Origin: Hydractinia symbiolongicarpus
Taxonomy: Eukaryota; Cnidaria; Hydrozoa; Anthoathecata; Hydractiniidae
NCBI RefSeq assembly: GCF_029227915.1
Contig: NC_079886.1
Location: forward strand, 28,728,001 to 28,792,000
Reading direction: 5' to 3'
Length of the DNA stretch: 64,000 nt
The notes beneath the pieces are model-generated. The model was not told where the DNA came from. It did no database searches and was given only the letters and a program-made list of their open reading frames with translations. This document shows, piece after piece, positions 50,251 through 61,700 of this stretch (positions within the stretch are counted from its first letter, which is position 1; the number at the start of each line of letters is the position of its first letter). A program made the translations under genes and the position numbers.

Positions 50251-50397
50251 AAAAATCGTTCGGGAAATGAGTTTACTCCCTGGGTGCTTTCTTTGTTTAC
50301 ATTCCACTATACGGGCCAAGCCCTTGCCGGCGATTAAACTTCTTTTATACAGCGTCTCATCAAAAATGAAATTATTTTTAAAAACTACAAGTCTCAT

Positions 50398-52220
50398 GCG
50401 TTTTAGTGGTGAAAAATAATTTAAAGAATCGTTCGGGAAATGAGTTTACTCCCTGGGTACTTTCTTTGTATACATTTGACTATACGGGCCGAGTCTGGGA
50501 TTTACGGGATATCGCGGGTTTTCGTTTGCCGGAGATTAAACTCCTTTTATTCAGCGTCTCATCAAGAATGAAATCGTTTTTGAAAACTACAAGTCTTATG
50601 CGTTTTAGTGGTAAAAAATTAATTTAAAAAATCGTTCGGGAAATGAGTTTACTCCCAGTTTACTTTCTTTCTATACATTCGACTATACGGGTCAAGCCCG
50701 GGATTTACGGGAACTCCCGGGTTTTCGTTTGCTGGCGATTAAACTCCTTTTATTCAGCGTCTCATCAAAAATGAAATCATTTTTGAAAACTACAAGTCTC
50801 ATGCGTTTTAGTGGTGAAAAAATAATTTAAAAAATCGTTCGGGAAATGAGTTTACTCCCTGGGTACTTTCTTTGTATACATTCGACTATGCGGGCCAAGC
50901 CCAGGATTTACGGGAAATCGCGGGTTTTCGTTTGCCGGCGATTAAACTTCTTTTATTCAGCGTCTCGTCAAAAATGAAATCATTTTTGAAAACTACAAGT
51001 CTTATGCGTTTTAGTGGTGAAAAATAATTTAAAGAATCGTTCGGGAAATGAGTTTACTCCCTGCGTACTTTATTTGTATACATTTGACTATACGGGCCGA
51101 GTCTGGGATTTACGGGAAATCGCGGGTTTTCGTTTGCCGGCGATTAAACTCCTTTTATTCAGCGTCTCATCAAAAATGAAATCAGTTTTGAAAACTACAA
51201 GTCTCATGCGTTTTAGTGGTGAAAAAATAATTTAAAGAATCGTTCGGGAAATGAGTTTAATCCCTGGGTACTTTCTTTGTATACTTTTGACTATACGGGC
51301 CGAGTCCGGGATTTACGGGAAATCGCGCGTTTTCGTTTGCCGGCGATTAAACTCCTTTTATTCAGCGTCTCATCAAAAATGAAATCATTTTTGAAAACTA
51401 CAAGTCTCATGCGTCTCAAGGGTAAAAAAATAATTTAAAAAATCGTTCGGGAAATGAGTTTACTCCCAGTTTACTTTTTTTCTATACATTCGACTATACG
51501 GGTCAAGCCCGGGATTAACGGGAACTCCCGGGTTTTCGTTTGCCGGCGATTAAACTCCTTTTATTCAGCGTCTCATCAAAAATGAAATCATTTTTGAAAA
51601 CTACAAGTCTCATGCGTTTTGGTGGTGAAAAAATAATTTAAAAAATCGTGCGGGAAATGAGTTTACTCCCTGGGTACTTTCTTTGTATACATTCGACTAT
51701 ACGGGCCAAGCCCGGGATTTACGGGAAATCGCGGGTTTTCGTTTGCCGGCGATTAAACTTCTTTTATTCAGCGTCTCATCAAAAATGAAATCATTTTTGA
51801 AAACTACAAGTCTTATGCGTTTTAGTGGTGAAAAATAATTTAAAGAATCGTTCGGGAAATGAGTTTACTCACTGCGTACTTTATTTGTATACATTTGACT
51901 ATACGGGCCGAGTCTGGGATTTACGGGAAATCGCGGGTTTTCGTTTGCCGGCGATTAAACTCCTTTTATTCAGCGTCTCATCAAAAATGAAATCAGTTTT
52001 GAAAACTACAAGTCTCATGCGTCTCAAGGGTAAAAAAATAATTTAAAAAATCGTTCGGGAAATGAGTTTACTCCCAGTTTACTTTCTTTCTATACATTCG
52101 ACTATGCGGGTCAAGCCCGGGATTTACGGGAACTCCCGGGTTTTCGTTTGACGGCGATTAAACTCCTTTTATTCAGCGTCTCATCAAAAATGAAATCATT
52201 TTTGAAAACTACAAGTCTCA
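50398..52220 (+). repeat. Segment repeated from 57941 (offset 7543 bp)
   Basis: G 50398/57941 shares the rare gggatatcgcggg. H 51006/58549, K, L 51411/58954, a D with cgtgcggg, H with ctcactgcg 51817/59360 and L 52019/59562 follow in the same order. The match ends inside the L monomer: the right copy has cgtcacaaatg where the left has catcaaaaatg. Confidence 0.83.
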
Positions 52221-52639
52221 TGCGTCTTAGTGGTAAAAAAATAATTTAAAAAATCGTTCGGGAAATGAGTTTACTCCCTGGGTACTTTCTTTGCATACAT
52301 TCGACTATACGGGCCAAGCCCGGGATTTACGGGAAATCGCGGGTTTTCGTTTGCCGGCGATTAAACTTCTTTTATTCACCGTCTCATCAAAAATGAAATC
52401 ATTTTTGAAAACTACAAGGCTCATGCGTTTTAGTGGTGAAAATATAATTTAAAGAATCGTTCGGGAAATGAGTTTATTCCCTGCGTACTTTCTTTGTATA
52501 CATTCGACTATACCGGCCGGTTCCGGGATTTAGGGTGAATCGCGGGTTTTTGTTTGCCGGGGATTAAACTCCTTTTTAATCATCGTCTCATCAAAAATTA
52601 AATCAGTTTTCAAAACTACAAGTCTTATGCGTTTTAGTG

Positions 52640-54830
52640 GTGGAAAAATAATTTAAAAAATCGTTCGGGAAATGAGTTTACTCCCTGCGTACTTTCTTTG
52701 TATACTTTTGACTATACGGGCCGAGTCTGGGATTTACGGGAAATCGCGGTTTTTCGTTTGCCGGAGATTAAACTCCTTTTATTCAGCGTCTCATCAAGAA
52801 TGAAATCGTTTTTGAAATTTACAAGTCTTATGCGTTTTAGTGGTAAAAAATTAATTTAAAAAATCGTTCGGGAAATGAGTTTACTCCCAGCTTACTTTCT
52901 TTTTATACATTTGACTATACGGGCCGAGTCCGGGATTTACGGGAAATCGCGGGTTTTCGTTTGCCGGAGATTAAACTCCTTTTATTCAGCGTCTCATCAA
53001 GAATGAAATCGTTTTTGAAATTTACAAGTCTTATGCGTTTTAGTGGTAAAAAATTAATTTAAAAAATCGTTCGGGAAATGAGTTTACTCCCAGCTTACTT
53101 TCTTTCTATACATTTGACTATACGGGTCAAGCCCGGGATTTACGGGAACTCCCGGGTTTTCGTTTGCCGGCGATTAAACTCTTTTTATTCAGCGTCTCAT
53201 CAAAAATGAAATCAATTTTGAAAACTACAAGTCTCATGCGTTTTAGTAGTGAAAAAATAATTTAAAAAATCGTTCGGAAAATTAGTTTACTCCCTGGGTA
53301 CTTCATTTGTATGCATTCGACTATACGGGCCGAGTCCGGGATATACGGGAAAGCGCGGGTTTTCGTTTGCCGGCGATTAAACTCCTTTTATTCAGCGTCT
53401 CATCAAAAATGAAATCAGTTTTGAAAACTATAAGTCTCATGCGTTTTAGTGGTGAAAAAATAATTTAAAGAATCGTTCGGGAAATGAGTTTACTCCCTGG
53501 GTACTTTCTTTGTATACTTTTGACTATACGGGCCGAGTCCGGGATTTACGGGAAATCGCGGGTTTTCCTTTGCCGGCGATTAAACTCCTTTTATTCAGCG
53601 TCTCATCAAAAATGAAATCATTTTTGAAAACTACAAGTCTCATGCGTCTTAGTGGTAAAAAAATAATTTAAAAAATCGTTCGGGAAATGAGTTTACTCCA
53701 TGGGTACTTTCTTTGTATACATTCGACTATACGGGCCAAGCCCGGGATTTACGGGAAATTGCGGGTTTTCGTTTGCCGGCGATTAAACTTCTTTTATTCA
53801 CCGTCTCATCAAAAATGAAATCATTTTGGAAAACTACAAGACTCATGCGTTTTAGTGGTGAAAATATAATTTAAAGAATCGTTCGGGAAATGAGTTTATT
53901 CCCTGCGTACTTTCTTTGTATACATTCGACTATACCGGCCGGTTCCGGGATTTAGGGTAAATCGCGGGTTTTTGTTTGCCGGAGATTAAACTCCTTTTTA
54001 ATCATCGTCTCATCAAAAATGAAATCAGTTTTCAAAACTACAAGTCTTATGCGTTTTAGTGGTGGAAAAATAATTTAAAAAATCGTTCGGGAAATGAGTT
54101 TACTCCCTGGGTACTTTCTTTGTATACTTTTGACTATACGGGCCGAGTCCGTGATTTACGGGAAATCGCGAGTTTTCGTTTGCCGGCGATTAAACTCCTT
54201 TTATTCAGCGTCTCATCAAAAATGAAATCGTTTTTAAAAACTACAAGTCTTATGCGTTTTAGTGGTAAAAAAATAATTTAAAAAATCGTTCGGGAAATGA
54301 GTTTACTCCCTGGGTACTTTCTTTCTATACATTTGACTATACGGGTCAAACCCGGGATTTACGGGAACTCCCGGGTTTTCGTTTGCCGGCGATTAAACTC
54401 TTTTTATTCAGCGTCTCATCAAAAATGAAATCATTTAAAGAATCGTTCGGGAAATGAGTTTACTCCCTGGGTACTTTCTTTGTATACTTTTGACTATACG
54501 GGCCGAGTCCGGGATTTACGGGAAATCGCGGGTTTTCCTTTGCCCGCGATTAAACTCCTTTTATTCAGCGTCTCATCAAAAATGAAATCATTTTTGAAAA
54601 CTACAAGTGTCATGCGTCTTAGTGGTAAAAAAATAATTTAAAAAATCGTTCGGGAAATGAGTTTACTCCCTGGGTACTTTCTTTGTATACATTCGACTAT
54701 ACGGGCCAAGCCCGGGATTTACGGGAAATCGCGGGTTTTCGTTTGCCGGCGATTAAACTTCTTTTATTCAGCGTCTCATCAAAAATGAAATCATTTTTGA
54801 AAACTACAAGTGTCATGCGTTTTAGTGGTG
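52640..54830 (+). repeat. Late block, copy 2
   Basis: It starts with a hybrid whose head is gtggtggaaaaataattt and whose body is the cgcggtttttcg G variant. Two cccagcttac monomers follow, then the tgcattcg anchor at 53312, K-type monomers, the aatcatcgtc anchor at 54000 and the junction deletion at 54430. Just to its left, 52400-52640 holds another aatcatcgtc monomer (52578), so parts of this block are present twice within 1.5 kb. Confidence 0.75.
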
Positions 54831-56376
54831 AAAATATAATTTAAAGAATCGTTCGGGAAATGAGTTTACTCCCTGCGTACTTTCTTTGCTTACTTTTGAC
54901 TATACGGGCCGGTTCCGGGATTTAGGGGAAATCGCGGGTTTTCGTTTGCCGGAGATTAAACTCCTTTTATTCAGCGTCTCATCAAAAATGAAATCATTTT
55001 TGAAAACTACAAGTCTCATGCGTTTTAGTGGCGAAAAAATAATTTAAAAAATCGTTCGGGAAATGAGTTTACTCCCTGGGTGCTTTCTTTTTTTACATTC
55101 GACTATACGGGCCAAGCCCTTGCCGGCGATTAAACTTCTTTTATACAGCGTCTCATCAAAAATGAAATTATTTTTAAAAACTACAAGTCTCATGCGTTTT
55201 AGTGGTGAAAAATAATTTAAAGAATCGTTCGGGAAATGAGTTTACTCCCTGGGTACTTTCTTTGTATACATTTGACTATACGGGCCGAGTCTGGGATTTA
55301 CGGGAAATCGCGGGTTTTCGTTTGCCGGAGATTAAACTCCTTTTATTCAGCGTCTCATCAAGAATGAAATCGTTTTTGAAAACTACAAGTCTTATGCGTT
55401 TTAGTGGTAAAAAATTAATTTAAAAAATCGTTCGGGAAATGAGTTTACTCCCAGTTTACTTTCTTTCTATACATTCGACTATACGGGTCAAGCCCGGGAT
55501 TTACGGGAACTCCCGGGTTTTCGTTTGCCGGCGATTAAACTCCTTTTATTCAGCGTCTCATCAAAAATGAAATCATTTTTGAAAACTACAAGTCTCATGC
55601 GTTTTAGTGGTGAAAAAATAATTTAAAAAATCGTTCGGGAAATGAGTTTACTCCCTGGGTACTTTCTTTGTATACATTCGACTACACGGGCCAAGCCCGG
55701 GATTTACGGGAAATCGCGGGTTTTCGTTTGCCGGCGATTAAACTTCTTTTATTCAGCGTCTCATCAAAAATGAAATCATTTTTGAAAACTACAAGTCTTA
55801 TGCGTTTTAGTGGTGAAAAATAATTTAAAGAATCGTTCGGGAAATGAGTTTACTCCCTGCGTACTTTATTTGTATACATTTGACTATACGGGCCGAGTCT
55901 GGGATTTACGGGAAATCGCGGGTTTTCGTTTGCCGGCGATTAAACTCCTTTTATTCAGCGTCTCATCAAAAATGAAATCAGTTTTGAAAACTACAAGTCT
56001 CATGCGTTTTAGTGGTGAAAAAATAATTTAAAGAATCGTTCGGGAAATGACTTTAATCCCTGGGTACTTTCTTTGTATACTTTTGACTATACGGGCCGAG
56101 TCCGGGATTTACGGGAAATCGCGGGTTTTCGTTTGCCGGCGATTAAACTCCTTTTATTCAGCGTCTCATCAAAAATGAAATCATTTTTGAAAACTACAAG
56201 TCTCATGCGTCTCAAGGGTAAAAAAATAATTTAAAAAATCGTTCGGGAAATGAGTTTACTCCCAGTTTACTTTCTTTCTATACATTCGACTATGCGGGTC
56301 AAGCCCGGGCGATTAAACTCCTTTTATTCAGCGTCTCATCACAAATGAAATCATTTTTGAAAACTACAAGTCTCAT

Positions 56377-57940
56377 GCGTTTTAGTGGTGAAAAAATAAT
56401 TTAAAAAATAGTTCGGAAAATGAGTTTACTCCCTGGGTACTTTCTTTGTACACATTCGACTATACGGGCCGAGAATGGGATTTACGGGAAATCGCGGTTT
56501 TTCGTTTGCCGGAGATTAAACTCCTTTTATTCAGCGTCTCATCAAAAATAAAATCAGTTTTGAAAAGTACAAGTCTCATGCGTTTTAGTGGTGAAAAATA
56601 ATTTAAAGAATCGTTCGGGAAATGAGTTTACTCCCTGCGTACTTTCTTTGTATACTTTTGACTATACGGGCCGAGTCTGGGATTTACGGGAAATCGCGGT
56701 TTTTCGTTTGCCGGAGATTAAACTCCTTTTATTCAGCGTCTCATCAAGAATGAAATCGTTTTTGAAATTTACAAGTCTTATGCGTTTTAGTGGTAAAAAA
56801 TTAATTTAAAAAATCGTTCGGGAAATGAGTTTACTCCCAGCTTACTTTCTTTGCTTACTTTTGACTATACGAGCCGGTTCCGGGATTTAGGGGAAATCGC
56901 GGGCTTTCGTTTGCCGGAGATTAAACTCCTTTTATTCAGCGTCTCATCAAAAATGAAATCATTTTTGAAAACTACAAATCTCATGCGTTTTAGTGGCGAA
57001 AAAATAATTTAAAAAATCGTTCGGGAAATGAGTTTACTCCCTGGGTGCTTTCTTTGTTTACATTCCACTATACGGGCCAAGCCCTTGCCGGCGATTAAAC
57101 TTCTTTTATACAGCGTCTCATCACAAATGAAATCATTTTTGAAAACTACAAGTCTCATGCGTTTTAGTGGTGAAAAAATAATTTAAAAAATAGTTCGGAA
57201 AATGAGTTTACTCCCTGGGTACTTTCTTTGTACACATTCGACTATACGGGCCGAGTCTGGGATTTACGGGAAATCGCGGTTTTTCGTTTGCCGGAGATTA
57301 AACTCCTTTTATTCAGCGTCTCATCAAAAATAAAATCAGTTTTGAAAACTACAAGTCTCATGCGTTTTAGTGGTGAAAAATAATTTAAAGAATCGTTCGG
57401 GAAATGAGTTTACTCCCTGCGTACTTTCTTTGTATACTTTTGACTATACGGGCCGAGTCTGGGATTTACGGGAAATCGCGGTTTTTCGTTTGCCGGAGAT
57501 TAAACTCCTTTTATTCAGCGTCTCATCAAGAATGAAATCGTTTTTGAAATTTACAAGTCTTATGCGTTTTAGTGGTAAAAAATTAATTTAAAAAATCGTT
57601 CGGGAAATGAGTTTACTCCCAGCTTACTTTCTTTGCTTACTTTTGACTATACGAGCCGGTTCCGGGATTTAGGGGAAATCGCGGGCTTTCGTTTGCCGGA
57701 GATTAAACTCCTTTTATTCAGCGTCTCATCAAAAATGAAATCATTATTGAAAACTACAAATCTCATGCGTTTTAGTGGCGAAAAAATAATTTAAAAAATC
57801 GTTCGGGAAATGAGTTTACTCCCTGGGTGCTTTCTTTGTTTACATTCCACTATACGGGCCAAGCCCTTGCCGGCGATTAAACTTCTTTTATACAGCGTCT
57901 CATCAAAAATGAAATTATTTTTAAAAACTACAAGTCTCAT
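56377..57940 (+). repeat. 782 bp four-monomer tandem duplication
   Basis: Two consecutive blocks each hold an atagttcgg monomer with gtacacattcg, a cgcggtttttcg G variant (56580 and 57362), an E variant with cgagccggttcc and cgcgggctttcg, and a 174 bp F. The first F ends in a tcacaaatg tail borrowed from another class. The second ends in the normal F tail and leads into G 57941. Differences such as gagaatggg and tcattattg are private to one copy. Confidence 0.85.
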
Positions 57941-58796
57941 GCGTTTTAGTGGTGAAAAATAATTTAAAGAATCGTTCGGGAAATGAGATTACTCCCTGGG
58001 TACTTTCTTTGTATACATTTGACTATACGGGCCGAGTCTGGGATTTACGGGATATCGCGGGTTTTCGTTTGCCGGAGATTAAACTCCTTTTATTCAGCGT
58101 CTCATCAAGAATGAAATCGTTTTTGAAAACTACAAGTCTTATGCGTTTTAGTGGTAAAAAATTAATTTAAAAAATCGTTCAGGAAATGAGTTTACTCCCA
58201 GTTTACTTTCTTTCTATACATTCGACTATACGGGTCAAGCCCGGGATTTACGGGAACTCCCGGGTTTTCGTTTGCTGGCGATTAAACTCCTTTTATTCAG
58301 CGTCTCATCAAAAATGAAATCATTTTTGAAAACTACAAGTCTCATGCGTTTTAGTGGTGAAAAAATAATTTAAAAAATCGTTCGGGAAATGAGTTTACTC
58401 CCTGGGTACTTTCTTTGTATACATTCGACTATACGGGCCAAGCCCAGGATTTACGGGAAATCGCGGGTTTTCGTTTGCCGGCGATTAAACTTCTTTTATT
58501 CAGCGTCTCATCAAAAATGAAATCATTTTTGAAAACTACAAGTCTTATGCGTTTTAGTGGTGAAAAATAATTTAAAGAATCGTTCGGGAAATGAGTTTAC
58601 TCCCTGCGTACTTTATTTGTATACATTTGACTATACGGGCCGAGTCTGGGATTTACGGGAAATCGCGGGTTTTCGTTTGCCGGAGATTAAACTCCTTTTA
58701 TTCAGCGTCTCATCAAAAATGAAATCAGTTTTGAAAACTACAAGTCTCATGCGTTTTAGTGGTGAAAAAATAATTTAAAGAATCGTTCGGGAAATG

Positions 58797-61700
58797 AGTT
58801 TAATCCCTGGGTACTTTCTTTGCATACTTTTGACTATACGGGCCGAGTCCGGGATTTACGGGAAATCGCGGGTTTTCGTTTGCCGGCGATTAAACTCCTT
58901 TTATTCAGCGTCTCATCAAAAATGAAATCATTTTTGAAAACTACAAGTCTCATGCGTCTCAAGGGTAAAAAAATAATTTAAAAAATCGTTCGGGAAATGA
59001 GTTTACTCCCAGTTTACTTTTTTTCTATACATTCGACTATACGGGTCAAGTCCGGGATTTACGGGAACTCCCGGGTTTTCGTTTGCCGGCGATTAAACTC
59101 CTTTTATTCAGCGTCTCATCAAAAATGAAATCATTTTTGAAAACTACAAGTCTCATGCGTTTTAGTGGTGAAAAAATAATTTAAAAAATCGTGCGGGAAA
59201 TGAGTTTACTCCCTGGGTACTTTCTTTGTATACATTCGACTATACGGGCCAAGCCCGGGATTTACGGGAAATCGCGGGTTTTCGTTTGCCGGCGATTAAA
59301 CTTCTTTTATTCAGCGTCTCATCAAAAATGAAATCATTTTTGAAAACTACAAGTCTTATGCGTTTTAGTGGTGAAAAATAATTTAAAGAATCGTTCGGGA
59401 AATGAGTTTACTCACTGCGTACTTTATTTGTATACATTTGACTATACGGGCCGAGTCTGGGATTTACGGGAAATCGCGGGTTTTCGTTTGCCGGCGATTA
59501 AACTCCTTTTATTCAGCGTCTCATCAAAAATGAAATCAGTTTTGAAAACTACAAGTCTCATGCGTCTCAAGGGTAAAAAAATTATTTAAAAAATCGTTCG
59601 GGAAATGAGTTTACTCCCAGTTTACTTTCTTTCCATACATTCGACTATGCGGGTCAAGCCCGGGATTTACGGGAACGCCCGGGTTTTCGTTTGACGGCGA
59701 TTAAACTCCTTTTATTCAGCGTCTCGTCACAAATGAAATCATTTTTGAAAACTACAAGTCTCATGCGTTTTAGTGGTGAAAAAATAATTTAAAAAATAGT
59801 TCGGAAAATGAGTTTACTCCCTGGGTACTTTCTTTGTATACATTCGACTATACGGGCCGAGTCTGGGATTTACGGGAAATCGCATTTTTTCGTTTGCCGG
59901 AGATTAAACTCCTTTTATTCAGCGTCTCATCAAGAATGAAATCGTTTTTGAAATTTACAAGTCTTATGCGTTTTAGTGGTAAAAAATTAATTTAAAAAAT
60001 CGTTCGGGAAATGAGTTTACTCCCAGCTTACTTTCTTTTTATACATTTGACTATACGGGCCGAGTCCGGGATTTACGGGAAATCGCGGGTTTTCGTTTGC
60101 CGGAGATTAAACTCCTTTTATTCAGCGTCTCATCAAGAATGAAATCGTTTTTGAAATTTACAAGTCTTATGCGTTTTAGTGGTAAAAAATTAACTTAAAA
60201 AATCGTTCGGGAAATGAGTTTACTCCCAGCTTACTTTCTTTCTATACATTTGACTATACGGGTCAAGCCCGGGATTTACGGGAACTCCCGGGTTTTCGTT
60301 TGCCGGCGATTAAACTCTTTTTATTCAGCGTCTCATCAAAAATGAAATCATTTTTGAAAACTACAAGTCTCATGCGTTTTAGTAGTGAAAAAATAATTTA
60401 AAAAATCGTTCGGAAAATGAGTTTACTCCCTGGGTACTTTATTTGTATGCATTCGACTATACGGGCCGAGTCTGGGATATACGGGAAAGCGCGGGTTTTC
60501 GTTTGCCGGCGATTAAACTCCTTTTATTCAGCGTCTCATCAAAAATGAAATCAGTTTTGAAAACTATAAGTCTCATGCGTTTTAGTGGTGAAAAAATAAT
60601 TTAAAGAATCGTTCGGGAAATGAGTTTACTCCCTGGGTACTTTCTTTGTATACTTTTGACTATACGGGCCGAGTCCGGGATTTACGGGAAATCGCGGGTT
60701 TTCGTTTGCCGGCGATTAAACTCCTTTTATTCAGCGTCTCATCAAAAATAAAATCATTTTTGAAAACTACAAGTCTCATGCGTCTTAGTGGTAAAAAAAT
60801 AATTTAAAAAATCGTTCTGGAAATGAGTTTACTCCCTGGGTACTTTCTTTGTATACTTTTGACTATACGGGCCGAGTCCGGAATTTACGGGAAATCGCGG
60901 GTTTTCGTTTGCCGGCGATTAAACTCCTTTTATTCAGCGTCTCATCAAAAATAAAACCATTTTTGAAAACTACAAGTCTCATGCGTCTTAGTGGTAAAAA
61001 AATAATTTAAAAAATCGTTCTGGAAATGAGTTTACTCCCTGGGTACTTTCTTTGTATACTTTTGACTATACGGGCCGAGTCCGGGATTTACGGGAAATCG
61101 CGGGTTTTCGTTTGCCGGCGATTAAACTCCTTTTATTCAGCGTCTCATCAAAAATGAAATCATTTTTGAAAACTACAAGTCTCATGGGTCTTAGTGGTAA
61201 AAAAATAATTTAAAAAATTGTTCGGGAAATGAGTTTACTCCCTGGGTACTTTCTTTCTATACATTTGACTATACGGGTCAAGCCCGGGATTTACGGGAAC
61301 TCCCGGGTTTTCGTTTGCCGGCGATTAAACTCTTTTTATTCAGCGTCTCATCAAAAATGACATCATTTTTGAAAACTACAAGTCTCATGCGTTTTAGTGG
61401 TGAAAAAATAATTTAAAAAATCGTTCGGAAAATGAGTTTACTCCCTGGGTACTTTCTTTGTATACATTCGACTATACGGACCGAGTCCGGGATATACGGG
61501 AAAGCGCGGGTTTTCGTTTGCCGGCGATTAAACTCCTTTTATTCAGCGTCTCATCAAAAATGAAATCAGTTTTGAAAACTTAAGTCTCATGCGTTTTAGT
61601 GGTGAAAAAATAATTTAAAGAATCGTTCGGGAAATGAGTTTACTCCCTGGGTACTTTCTTTGTATACTTTTGACTATACGGGCCGAGTCCGGGATTTACG

